Source: Kutzneria sp. CA-103260
GTDB taxonomy: Bacteria; Actinomycetota; Actinomycetes; Mycobacteriales; Pseudonocardiaceae
Assembly: GCF_018263855.1 (NCBI RefSeq)
Contig: NZ_CP073318.1
Span: 372,001-436,000, forward strand
Reading direction: 5' to 3'
Length of the DNA stretch: 64,000 nucleotides
Made by a program: the position numbers and the translations under genes. Of the stretch, positions 7,560-15,730 are shown piece after piece. The first letter of the stretch is position 1. Each line of letters starts with the position of its first letter. The notes under the pieces were generated by a model. It was not told the DNA's origin and ran no database searches. It was given only the letters and a program-made list of their open reading frames with translations.

Positions 7560-7883
7560 GTGCGAGGCGCCGGCTACCCGGGGGCCGAGCCGCGACGCCG
7601 AAGGCGGCGCCGAAAATGCAGCGGGCTGACGGGGCGAACATCCCTCGGGTTGCTGTTCGTCGACCTCTTCTACTTACCGCCGGAGCGCCGCGGCGCCGGC
7701 CTCGGCCGGAGGATTCTGGCCGAGGCCGAGCGGGAGGCGGTGCGCCGCGGCTGCCGGGCCGGGGTGCTGTACACGATCAACTTCCAGGCGCCGGAGTTCT
7801 ACGTGAAGAGCGGCTGGCAGGTGTTCGGCGAGGTGCCCAGCGTTGACGGCGTGAGCAGCGTCTTCCTGTCCAAGGCGTTCTAG
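7560..7883 (+). pseudogene. 5'-truncated GNAT acetyltransferase remnant
   Basis: From about residue 24 the frame is a clear C-terminal half of a GNAT protein: LTGRTSLGLLFVDLFYLPPE, RRGAGLGRRILAEAEREAV (motif A) and INFQAPEFYVKSGWQVFGE. Intact relatives have about 40-50 more N-terminal residues carrying the first strands. Here those are replaced by an Arg-rich low-complexity stretch (PRRRRRRRKCSG) with no proper start signal. A deletion just downstream of nagB is the simplest explanation. It could still be translated from GTG 7560 but would lack the beta1-alpha1 part. Confidence 0.6.
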
Positions 7884-8728
7884 ACGATCGGGGTCGCGGT
7901 GCCACTGACCGCGACTCGCGGGTCGGACGGGTCGAGGTCGACGGTGAGCACGCTGGGGCGGCCCATGTCGTCGCCCTGGTGGACGGTGAGCCGGGTCGGC
8001 GCGTCGACGCGGCCGGTGGCCAGGAGGTAGCCGCCGAAGGCCGCGGCGGCGGAGCCGGTGGCGGGGTCCTCGACGACACCGCCGATGGGGAACGGGTTGC
8101 GGGAGTGCCAGACGGTGTCGCTCGCGGACCAGAGCAGCTGCACGGTGGTCCAGCCGAAGCGGGTCATCAGCGTGGCGAGGCGGTCGAAGTCGTAGTTGAG
8201 CGACGCGAGGCGCTCCCGCGAGGAGAGCACGAGAACGAGGTGGTGGTTGCCGGAGAAGGCGACGTGGGGCACGTGCTGGCTGGAGAGGTCGGCAGTGGAC
8301 CAGCGCAGCGCGACCAGGGTGTCGGCGATCTCCTCGGGGGTGGCCTCCCGGGAGGAGGTGGGCACGCTGGTCAGGCTGGCGCGGGTGAGTCCGTCGTCAC
8401 CGAGCGTCGTGGTGACGGGGATCTCGCCGGCCTGGGTGTGGAACAGCAACTCTCCGTGACCGTCCCGTTCGGCCAGTGCGACGGCGGTGGCGATGGTGGC
8501 GTGGCCGCAGAACGCGACCTCGGCCAGCGGGCTGAAGTAGCGCACCCGGTAGCCGTCCGCGGCGCGGGTGACGAACGCCGTCTCGGAATAGCCCACGTCA
8601 GTGGCGATCTTCTGCTGGTCGGCCTCGTCCAGCCCGGTGGCGTCCAGCACGACGCCGGCTGGATTGCCGCCGTCGGGCGTGGTGGTGAACGCCGCGTAGC
8701 GCAGCACGTCAGTGGTCATGCCGGTCAT
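7880..8728 (-). CDS. PhzF family isomerase/epimerase-like protein
   Basis: 282 residues (or 279 from the second ATG at 8716-8719). The diaminopimelate-epimerase fold of the PhzF group is evident: GGNPAGVVLDA, then VGYSETAFVTRA with the conserved Glu about 46 from the second Met, the segment RYFSPLAEVAFCGHATIATA, and near the end GGVVEDPATGSAAAAFGGYL. PhzF itself isomerises a phenazine precursor. No other phz gene is here, so this is a housekeeping-type homologue of unknown substrate. Its 3' end overlaps the GNAT remnant by 4 bp. Confidence 0.88.
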   Translation of the reverse strand: MTGMTTDVLRYAAFTTTPDGGNPAGVVLDATGLDEADQQKIATDVGYSETAFVTRAADGYRVRYFSPLAEVAFCGHATIATAVALAERDGHGELLFHTQAGEIPVTTTLGDDGLTRASLTSVPTSSREATPEEIADTLVALRWSTADLSSQHVPHVAFSGNHHLVLVLSSRERLASLNYDFDRLATLMTRFGWTTVQLLWSASDTVWHSRNPFPIGGVVEDPATGSAAAAFGGYLLATGRVDAPTRLTVHQGDDMGRPSVLTVDLDPSDPRVAVSGTATPIV

Positions 8729-8732
8729 TGTC

Positions 8733-8748
8733 CCTTATCTAGACCAAT
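8733..8748 (-). promoter_or_regulatory. dre-like half-symmetric site upstream of the PhzF-family gene
   Basis: CCTTATCTAGACCAAT has the TCTAGACCA core of a DasR/GntR-type site (12 of 16 positions of the dre consensus), although the left GG half is lost. It sits 5-20 bp upstream of the PhzF-family start codon. It could be a degenerate GntR-type operator or chance. Confidence 0.3.
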
Positions 8749-8904
8749 CGGGTCCGTTAATACGGTGGCACCCTGCGCCAACCAGGTGAGGGCCACCACA
8801 CCGGGGGGCAGACATCCGGGGCCCGCTCAGCGATTCGGGTAGCGCCGGCCGGCGTCACGATCGATAGTCGACATGAGCCGCGAGCTGGGAAGGGGTGATC
8901 GCCG

Positions 8905-10230
8905 ATGGCGGGAGTGATCACCCGGGCCGCGGCGGTGCCACGCGCGCCCATCCGGCTCTGGCGCTTCCTGCGCAAGTTCGTCCAATCCACGCCCGGCCGG
9001 CTCATCGGCATGGCCGCCGGCGTGCTGGTGCTGGCGATCATCGTGGGCGTGCTGACGGCCAGCGGCGTGCAGGGCAAGGGCGACCAGGTGCGGGACCTGG
9101 CCACCACGGCCGAGCCGCTGAGCGTGGCGGCGCAGGACATCTACCGCGCTTTACAGGACGCGGACGCGACGGCGTCCAGCGCCTTCCTGGCCGGCGGCAT
9201 CGAGCCGGCCGCGACCCGCCAGCAGTACCTGGCCGACATCGCCCAGGCGACCTCGGCGCTGACCCTGGAGGCCGGCACCGTGGTGGCCCCCGAGGCCCTG
9301 CAGACGCTGTCCAGCCAGCTGCCGATCTACACCGGACTGGTGGAGACGGCCCGGGCCAACAACCGCCAGGGCTTCCCGGTCGGCGCGGCCTACCTGCGAG
9401 AGGCCTCCGGCCTGATGCGCGCCAAGCTGCTGCCCGCGGCCGAGCAGCTGTACAAGGCCGAGAACGCCCGCCTCACCGCCGAGCAGGACGCGGCCACGGC
9501 GTTCCCCATCGGCGAGGTGGTGCTGCTGCTGATCACGGTCGGCCTGCTGTTCGCCGCCCAGTGGTACCTGCTCGGCGCGACCAACCGGCTGGTCAACACC
9601 GGCCTGGTGGTGGCCACCGGGGCGGCGGTGGTGGCGCTGCTGTGGACGTCGGCGGCGATGACGGCCGTGGCGCTGCATCTGGACAGTGCTCGAAAGGACG
9701 GTTCGGACCAGGTCGCGGTGCTGGTGCAGGCCCGGTTCGCGGCGGTGCAGGCGCGGGCCGACGAGACGCTGACGCTGGTGGTGCGGGGCAACGGCCAGAG
9801 CTACCAGACCGACTACCTGACGGCGGCCAACCGGCTCGGCGGGCGGGACGGCTCGGCGGGCCTGCTCGGCCAGGCCCGGGCGATGGCCACCGACCCGTCG
9901 GTGCGGACCGCGCTGGACAACGCCATCCGGTCGCAGCAGGCCTGGACGTCGGTGCACCGCCGGATCCGTGAGGCCGACGACGCAGGCCAGTACAACCAGG
10001 CCGTCGAGGACAGCATCGGCACCAGCGCCAGCAGCAGCGGCTCGTTGTTCGCGGACCTGGACAAGAACCTGGTGTCCGCATTGGACACCGCGCGCACGGC
10101 GTTCAACCGGCAGGCCTCGGCCGCCGACGCGGCGCTGACCCTGTTGCGGCCCGGACTGATCGTCATCGCGGTCGTGATCGGCGTAGCCTCGGGGTTGGGG
10201 ATCTGGCAGCGGTTGAGGGAGTACTGGTGA
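8905..10230 (+). CDS. glnX: GlnX-type membrane sensor of the PknG operon
   Basis: 441 residues, start ATG 8905 with a purine-rich GAAGGGG upstream. It has four membrane segments (about 33-51, 198-215, 231-252 and 418-436) enclosing two extracytoplasmic helical domains, one from residue 52 to 197 and one from about 253 to 417. This is the layout of mycobacterial GlnX (Rv0412c), which relays Asp/Asn/Glu binding by GlnH across the membrane to PknG. It overlaps glnH by 4 bp (GTGA) and pknG follows, exactly the conserved order. Identification rests on topology and gene order. Confidence 0.88.
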   Translation: MAGVITRAAAVPRAPIRLWRFLRKFVQSTPGRLIGMAAGVLVLAIIVGVLTASGVQGKGDQVRDLATTAEPLSVAAQDIYRALQDADATASSAFLAGGIEPAATRQQYLADIAQATSALTLEAGTVVAPEALQTLSSQLPIYTGLVETARANNRQGFPVGAAYLREASGLMRAKLLPAAEQLYKAENARLTAEQDAATAFPIGEVVLLLITVGLLFAAQWYLLGATNRLVNTGLVVATGAAVVALLWTSAAMTAVALHLDSARKDGSDQVAVLVQARFAAVQARADETLTLVVRGNGQSYQTDYLTAANRLGGRDGSAGLLGQARAMATDPSVRTALDNAIRSQQAWTSVHRRIREADDAGQYNQAVEDSIGTSASSSGSLFADLDKNLVSALDTARTAFNRQASAADAALTLLRPGLIVIAVVIGVASGLGIWQRLREYW

Positions 10231-11204
10231 GGCGGGCGGTCGCGGCCACCGCGCTGGCGTTGGCGCTGGCGGGGTGCGGCTCGAACGTGCCGGCCCAACC
10301 GGTGGACAGCTCGTCCTCGGTCACGGTGCCGGAACCGCCGGGCGTGGCCGGCTCGCCGGCCCCGACCACCAGCACCAACGCGCCGGACGCCCACTGCGAC
10401 GCCACGGCCAGCCTGCGCCCGAGCGGCCCGCTGCCGGCGCCCGGGCAGATGCCCGACGGCTCCACGATGGCCCGCATCGTGCAGCGCGGCCGGCTGATCG
10501 CCGGTGTCGACCAGAACACGTACCCGATGGGCTTCCGGGACCCGGTCACCGGCGAGGTCGAGGGCTTCGACATCGACATGCTGCACGCCGTGTCCGACGC
10601 GCTGTTCGGCGACCCGAACCGGATCCAGTTCAAGGCGATCACCTCCGCCGACCGGATTCCCGCGCTGCAACAGGGACAGGTCGACGTCGTGGCCCGCACG
10701 TTCACCATCGACTGCGCGCGGGCCCAGCAGGTCGGCTTCTCCACGGTGTACTTCTCGGCCGGGCAGCGGGTCCTGGTCGACAGCGACTCGGCGGTGCGCG
10801 ACGTGGGCGACCTGAGTGGGAAGAAAGTGTGCGCCACCAAGGGATCCACCTCGCTGGAGGCGCTGACCGAGGTGGCCTCGAAGCCGGACCTGGTGTCGGT
10901 GGACAACTGGACCGACTGCCTGGTGCTGATGCAGCAGGGGCAGGCGGACGCCACCTCCACCGACGACACGATCCTGGCCGGGCTGGCCGCGCAGGACCCG
11001 TACACCAAGGTGGTCGGGCCTCGCTTCGCCGACGAGCCGTACGGGCTGGCCGTGCCCAAGACCGACAGCGACTTCGTCCGGTTCATCAACGCCGTGCTGG
11101 AGAAGATCCGGGCGGACGGCACCTGGACCGCCGACTACAAGCACTGGCTGGGCGACCGGCTGGGCCCGGTGCCGGCCCCGCCCGCGCCCCGATACGTGGA
11201 CTGA
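10227..11204 (+). CDS. glnH: GlnH amino-acid-binding lipoprotein
   Basis: 325 residues from GTG 10227. The signal peptide ends in the lipobox LAGC with Cys17. After a Pro/Ser/Thr linker comes a type II solute-binding domain: GRLIAGVDQNTYPMGFRDP, EVEGFDIDMLHAVSDALFG, IPALQQGQVDVVARTFTIDC and GKKVCATKGSTSLEAL. It should sit on the outer membrane face, bind aspartate, glutamate or asparagine, and signal through GlnX. No cognate ABC permease is present, which fits the sensor role. Overlaps glnX by 4 bp; pknG starts 3 bp after it. Confidence 0.92.
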   Translation: MRRAVAATALALALAGCGSNVPAQPVDSSSSVTVPEPPGVAGSPAPTTSTNAPDAHCDATASLRPSGPLPAPGQMPDGSTMARIVQRGRLIAGVDQNTYPMGFRDPVTGEVEGFDIDMLHAVSDALFGDPNRIQFKAITSADRIPALQQGQVDVVARTFTIDCARAQQVGFSTVYFSAGQRVLVDSDSAVRDVGDLSGKKVCATKGSTSLEALTEVASKPDLVSVDNWTDCLVLMQQGQADATSTDDTILAGLAAQDPYTKVVGPRFADEPYGLAVPKTDSDFVRFINAVLEKIRADGTWTADYKHWLGDRLGPVPAPPAPRYVD

Positions 11205-11206
11205 CC

Positions 11207-13348
11207 ATGGCAACCGAACAGTGGGAACCCGCCGCCACCGGTCTCGCCCAGACCGGGCACACCGATGAGGCGTGGCGGCCGTCGAGCCAGGGCTCCAGAC
11301 CGCTGACCGGGCCGTCGCTGGGTCGGGGAGGCCTGGGCGCCGGCCTGGTCGAAGTGCCCCGGGTGCCCTACCGGGATCCGTCCACGGCGGTGCTGGACAG
11401 CCCGGTGGTGGCCGAGAACAAGCGGTTCTGCTCGCACTGCGCGTCCCGGGTCGGCCGCAGCTCGGACGGCGTGCTCGGCCTGACCGTCGGGGTGTGCCCG
11501 CGCTGTGGGACGCCGTTCTCGTTCGTACCCAAACTAGAGCCGGGCGAGGTGCTGGGCGGGCAGTACGAAGTGCTGGGCTGCCTGGCCTACGGCGGTCTGG
11601 GCTGGATCTACCTGGCCCGCGACCACAACGTGAACGACCGCTGGGTGGTGCTCAAGGGCCTGATCGACACCGGCGACCCGGCGGCGATGGCCGCCGCGGT
11701 GGCCGAGCGGCGGTTCCTGGCCGAGGTGGAGCACCCGAACATCGTCAAGATCTACAACTTCGTGCAGCACCCGGACCCGGACACCGGCACGATGATCGGC
11801 TACATCGTGATGGAGTACGTGGGCGGCAACTCGCTGCGCGAGCTGGCGTTGCAGCGCCGCCGCCCGGACCGGCGGATCGAGCCGATGCCGCTGCCGCAGG
11901 TGATCGCCTACGGGCTGGAGATCCTGCCGGCGCTGGGCTACCTGCACGGCGTCGGTCTGCTGTACTGCGATCTCAAGCCGGACAACGTGATCCAGACCGA
12001 CGAGCAGCTCAAGCTGCTCGATCTGGGCGCGGTGCGGCGGATGGACGACTTCGAGAGCCCGCTGTTCTTCACCGCCGGCTACAGCGCGCCGGAGCTGGGC
12101 CGGCGCGGGCCGTCGATCGCCTCCGACCTGTACACCGTCGGCCGGATGATGGCCGTGCTCAGCTTCGAGTTCCCGGAGTACCGCGGCCGCCACAAGCACA
12201 CGCTGCCGGGTGTCGACGAGGTGCCGCTGTTCGAGATATTCGAGTCGTACCACCGGTTTCTGCTGCGGGCCACGCACGAGAAGCCGGAGCGGCGGTTCCA
12301 CTCGGCCGAGGACATGGCCGAGCAGCTGGTCGGCGTGCTGCGGGAGGTCGTGGCGATCGGCGGCGAACAGCCGCCGCCGCGGCTGTCGCACATGTTCAGC
12401 ACCGAGCGCCGGCCGTTCGGACCGCGCGACGAGCTGCTGGCCCCCGAGCCGCACGAGATCGCCGTCGGGCTGCCGGTGCCGCAGGTCAACGCCGGCGACC
12501 CGGCCGCCGGTTTTCTCGCCACCGTCACCGGCGTCAATCCCAAGGCGATGCTGCAGAGCCTGGACAACGCGCCGATGATCACGCCCGAGGTGCTGATGCG
12601 CCGGGCCCGGGCCTACATCGACCTGGAGGATCTGCCGTCGGCGGCGGCCGTGCTCGACGAGGCCGAGGACGACGTGCCCGGCGACTGGCGGGTCCGCTGG
12701 TACCAGGGGCTGGTCGCCATCGCGCAGGGCAAGCCCAAGGAGGCCAAGGTCGCCTTCAACGCCGTGTTCGACAAGCTGCCCGGCGAGCCGGCGGTCAAGC
12801 TGGCGCTGGCCGTCAGCGCCGAGCTGTGCGGCGATCATGCCGCCGCCGCACGGTATTACGAGCTGGTGTGGCGCACCGACCACGGCTACGTGAGCGCCGC
12901 CTTCGGCCTGGCCCGGACCCGGCTCGCGCAGGGGCACCGGTCGTGGGCGGTGGAGATTCTCGACTCCGTGCCGGACAGCTCCAGCCAGCACCTGTCCGCG
13001 CAGATCGGGGCGCTGAAGGTGCGCATCCGGGACCGGCGGCCGGCCGAGCTGACCGTCGCCGACCTGGTCGAGGCCGGCAACCGGCTGGACCGGCTGGCGG
13101 TGGACGTGCAGAAGCGCACCAAGCTCGCCGCCGACGTGCTGGGCACCGCGTTCGACTGGGTGCTGGCCGGCAAGCCCGGCGGTGACAACGGCGTGACGAC
13201 GGTGCTGGGGGCGGAGCTGACCGAGCGCGGGCTGCGGTTCGGGCTGGAGGACTGCTACCGCACCCTGGCCCGGCTGGCCAGCACCGTGACCGAGCGGGTG
13301 GCGCTGGTGGACCGGGCCAACGCCGTCCGGCCGCGAACGGTCAGATGA
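11207..13348 (+). CDS. pknG: serine/threonine protein kinase PknG
   Basis: 713 residues. A disordered N-terminus leads to a rubredoxin-like domain with two CxxC pairs (Cys75/78 and Cys97/100). A kinase domain follows (GQYEVLGCLAYGGLGWIYLA, catalytic Lys150 in WVVLKGL, YCDLKPDN catalytic loop, LLDLGAVRRM replacing DFG), then a C-terminal TPR domain. This is the full PknG architecture. In actinobacteria PknG phosphorylates OdhI/GarA and so controls 2-oxoglutarate dehydrogenase and glutamate metabolism. Third gene of the glnX-glnH-pknG operon. Start ATG 11207 is 3 bp after glnH. Confidence 0.96.
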   Translation: MATEQWEPAATGLAQTGHTDEAWRPSSQGSRPLTGPSLGRGGLGAGLVEVPRVPYRDPSTAVLDSPVVAENKRFCSHCASRVGRSSDGVLGLTVGVCPRCGTPFSFVPKLEPGEVLGGQYEVLGCLAYGGLGWIYLARDHNVNDRWVVLKGLIDTGDPAAMAAAVAERRFLAEVEHPNIVKIYNFVQHPDPDTGTMIGYIVMEYVGGNSLRELALQRRRPDRRIEPMPLPQVIAYGLEILPALGYLHGVGLLYCDLKPDNVIQTDEQLKLLDLGAVRRMDDFESPLFFTAGYSAPELGRRGPSIASDLYTVGRMMAVLSFEFPEYRGRHKHTLPGVDEVPLFEIFESYHRFLLRATHEKPERRFHSAEDMAEQLVGVLREVVAIGGEQPPPRLSHMFSTERRPFGPRDELLAPEPHEIAVGLPVPQVNAGDPAAGFLATVTGVNPKAMLQSLDNAPMITPEVLMRRARAYIDLEDLPSAAAVLDEAEDDVPGDWRVRWYQGLVAIAQGKPKEAKVAFNAVFDKLPGEPAVKLALAVSAELCGDHAAAARYYELVWRTDHGYVSAAFGLARTRLAQGHRSWAVEILDSVPDSSSQHLSAQIGALKVRIRDRRPAELTVADLVEAGNRLDRLAVDVQKRTKLAADVLGTAFDWVLAGKPGGDNGVTTVLGAELTERGLRFGLEDCYRTLARLASTVTERVALVDRANAVRPRTVR

Positions 13349-13361
13349 ATACCTCCAGGGT

Positions 13362-13371
13362 ATGGATCCAT
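13362..13371. promoter_or_regulatory. 10-bp perfect palindrome upstream of the SnoaL/oxidoreductase genes
   Basis: ATGGATCCAT (13362-13371) lies 49 bp before the SnoaL-like start codon. Beside it, CCATG and CATGG flank GTTAATCGTT. The region is AT-richer than its surroundings and is the likely promoter/operator zone. No specific regulator can be assigned, although a LysR gene ends this gene group. Confidence 0.3.
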
Positions 13372-13419
13372 GGTTAATCGTTCATGGCTCCGCGCGGAAA
13401 GGTCTGTTGAAATGGGGTC

Positions 13420-13914
13420 ATGACCACCTCTCCTGACGACCACCGTCTTGTCGCCGAAGTCTTCGCCCGCTATCTGCGGGCCGCCGACCATCGAGATCCG
13501 AAAGCCATGGCCGCCGTTTTCTGGCCGGATGCCACCGTGCATGTCTACTATTCTGGTGCTGGCCGTGACGAGCTCCTCGGCGAGATGTCGGGTGCGGGCG
13601 CAATCGGTGACGCGGTGGCGACCGGCATGGTTCCGCATCCGGAACTGGGCTGGAGCCACCACACCATGGTGAATCCCATTACCGCCGTCGACGGCGACAC
13701 CGCCGAATACGACGCGCAGTTCCTGGTGTACTCGGTGCGTGGCCTGGCTCGTCCGGAAAACGGCTGGCCGGCGGGCACGGTGGGGGCGCAGGGCAGCATC
13801 ACCCCGATCGAGTCCGGCTACGTCCGGGCCGCGCTGCGCCGCCAGGACGGGGAGTGGCGGATCCAGCGGCACGTGATCAAGCACGATCTGCCCTACGTTT
13901 TCCCCGAGGCGTGA
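13420..13914 (+). CDS. SnoaL-like / NTF2-fold protein
   Basis: 164 residues. Sequence features are those of the SnoaL_4-type NTF2-like family: an N-terminal helix (HRLVAEVFARYLRAADHRD), then MAAVFWPDATVHVYYSG, a central ELGWSHHTMVNPITAVDGDT and a C-terminal DGEWRIQRHVIKHDLPYVF. It probably acts as a small dehydratase/isomerase-like enzyme or ligand-binding protein. The GTG of the next gene overlaps its stop (GTGA), so the two are translationally coupled. Confidence 0.85.
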   Translation: MTTSPDDHRLVAEVFARYLRAADHRDPKAMAAVFWPDATVHVYYSGAGRDELLGEMSGAGAIGDAVATGMVPHPELGWSHHTMVNPITAVDGDTAEYDAQFLVYSVRGLARPENGWPAGTVGAQGSITPIESGYVRAALRRQDGEWRIQRHVIKHDLPYVFPEA

Positions 13915-14873
13915 GGTCGGTGCTGGGAATTCGTCTGACAACAGCGAGAACCGTCGAAGTCGGCGAGGGGTCCGAACCGGTCGGGCTCGACGGCTGGGTT
14001 CGCGTGAGGATGAAATCGGCGTCGGTCAACGCGAGCGATTTTGCCATGGCCGCTGGTTACCGGGCCGATTCCAGTCGGCTGCCGACCGTGCTCGGCTCGG
14101 ACGGCGCCGGAATCGCCGAGGACCGCACGGAAGTGCTGGTCTACCCGATTCTCGCCGCCCCCGAATTCGCGGCCGACCCGATGCTCGATCCCGGCCTGCG
14201 GATGCTGTCGCAGGGCGTGGACGGCACGTTCGCCGAGACCGTGTGGCTGCCCAGGGCCAATCTGGTGGCCAAGCCGGCCGGGTTGGACTGGGATGCCGCC
14301 GCCGGTCTCGGCACGGCGTGGCTCACCGCGTACCGCATGCTGTTCACGCGGGCCCGGGTCGTGCCCGGCGAAACCGTCCTGGTGCAGGGGGCCGGCGGTG
14401 GCGTCCCCTCGGCCCTCGTGCAGCTTGGCAAGGCCGCTGGCCTGCGTGTGTGGGTCGTGGCCCGTGATCCCGAGCGCGGCGAACGCGCTGTGCGTGAACT
14501 GGGCGCGGACGCGGCGTTTCCCAGCGACGGCGCGCTTCCCGAGGCGGTGGACGTCGTGCTGGACGCCGTCGGCGGCGCGACCTTCCAGCACTCGCTGTCG
14601 GCGCTGCGGCCCGGCGGTCGCCTGGTGACGGCCGGTGCCGCGGGCGGCGCGCTGGCCCAGGTCGATCTGCCGTCGTTGTTCACCCGATCCCTGTCGGTGT
14701 TGGGCAGTGCGATGGGCAGCCCGGCGGAGCTGGCCCAGCTGGCCGATTTCTGTGTCACCGCCGGGATTTCCCCGCGGATCGACTCGGTGTGGCCGCTCGC
14801 CGACGGCCAGCGGGCGCTGGACCGCGCCGCCGGCGGCGCCGCGTTCGGCAAGGTCGTGATTCGGTGCGGGTAG
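13911..14873 (+). CDS. MDR-family NAD(P)H:quinone oxidoreductase-like protein
   Basis: 320 residues from GTG 13911, chosen because it overlaps the upstream stop and is followed at once by a typical N-terminus. It is a zinc-independent medium-chain dehydrogenase/reductase: VRVRMKSASVNASDFAMA, a GroES-like domain, then the nucleotide-binding LVQGAGGGVPSALVQLGKAA and VDVVLDAVGGATFQHSL. Zinc-ligand cysteines are absent. It is likely to reduce quinones or enones with NADPH. Its partner is the SnoaL-like gene just before it. Confidence 0.85.
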   Translation: MRSVLGIRLTTARTVEVGEGSEPVGLDGWVRVRMKSASVNASDFAMAAGYRADSSRLPTVLGSDGAGIAEDRTEVLVYPILAAPEFAADPMLDPGLRMLSQGVDGTFAETVWLPRANLVAKPAGLDWDAAAGLGTAWLTAYRMLFTRARVVPGETVLVQGAGGGVPSALVQLGKAAGLRVWVVARDPERGERAVRELGADAAFPSDGALPEAVDVVLDAVGGATFQHSLSALRPGGRLVTAGAAGGALAQVDLPSLFTRSLSVLGSAMGSPAELAQLADFCVTAGISPRIDSVWPLADGQRALDRAAGGAAFGKVVIRCG

Positions 14874-14902
14874 CCGTGCGGATCGGTCGATATCCTGGGG
14901 GT

Positions 14903-15730
14903 ATGGACCGCTTCGAGACGCGCGAGCTGGAGTACGTCGTCGCTCTCGCCGACGAGCTGAGCTTCACTCGGGCCGCCGAGCGGCTGGGTATCGCCCAGCC
15001 GCCGCTGTCCCGCGCGATTGCCCGGCTCGAACGCCGCCTCGGCGCTGTTCTGTTCGACCGCACCAGCCGGCGGGTGACCCTGACGCCGGCCGGTGAGCTG
15101 CTGGTCGCCGAGGCGCGGGCCATTCTGTCCAGAATGGACGGTGTCGCCGACCGGATCCGATTGGCTGATCGGGAACGCCCGCTCGTCATCGCCGTCCGGC
15201 CGGCCACCGGCTCGGGCCTGCTGGCCGAGATCCTGGCCGACTGGTCCGGGGCCGAGATCCGGCTGCACCTCGGCCGGCAGCCCGCCGACGCCGTCCGGGC
15301 CGGGGCCGCCGACCTGGCCGTGACCTGCAACACCGACGACCGCGCGGGCCTGGAGTCCGTCGAGCTGGTCGAGCAGCCCACCGTCGCGCTGGTCTCGACC
15401 CGCCATGCCCTGTCCGCCCACGACCAGCTGACCACGGCCCAGGTGCGCGCCGCCGACGGCTTCCTGCCCGACTGCCCCGACCTGCCCCTCGACGGCATCG
15501 CCGACCTGGTCCTGCTGCAACAGGCCGTCGTCCTGGTCAGCCGCGACGCGGCTGCCCGGGTCGGCGTCGCCGACGTGCGGGGCCTGCCCGTCGTCGACGC
15601 CCCCAGCACCATGCTGTGCTTCTCGTGGGCGCCGGGGCCGACCCGTCACCCCGACCTGGCGGCCTTTGTCGACCGGGCCACCCAGGCCGCTCGGCACCCC
15701 GTGGTCACCGGCCCACCAACATCGGGATGA
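14903..15730 (+). CDS. LysR family transcriptional regulator
   Basis: 275 residues from ATG 14903. The N-terminal winged HTH is textbook: FTRAAERLGIAQPPLSRAIA, then RLERRLGAVLFDRTSRRV and LTPAGELL. The C-terminal half is a short substrate-binding-like effector domain. It lies 29 bp after the quinone oxidoreductase on the same strand, so it may be co-transcribed and regulate that pair. Its 3' end overlaps the convergent membrane protein gene by 26 bp. Confidence 0.92.
   Translation: MDRFETRELEYVVALADELSFTRAAERLGIAQPPLSRAIARLERRLGAVLFDRTSRRVTLTPAGELLVAEARAILSRMDGVADRIRLADRERPLVIAVRPATGSGLLAEILADWSGAEIRLHLGRQPADAVRAGAADLAVTCNTDDRAGLESVELVEQPTVALVSTRHALSAHDQLTTAQVRAADGFLPDCPDLPLDGIADLVLLQQAVVLVSRDAAARVGVADVRGLPVVDAPSTMLCFSWAPGPTRHPDLAAFVDRATQAARHPVVTGPPTSG

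Noticed and set aside
7880..8728. Phenazine biosynthesis gene cluster
   Set aside because: Only a PhzF-family protein is present. The other phz genes are absent and PhzF homologues are common outside phenazine pathways.
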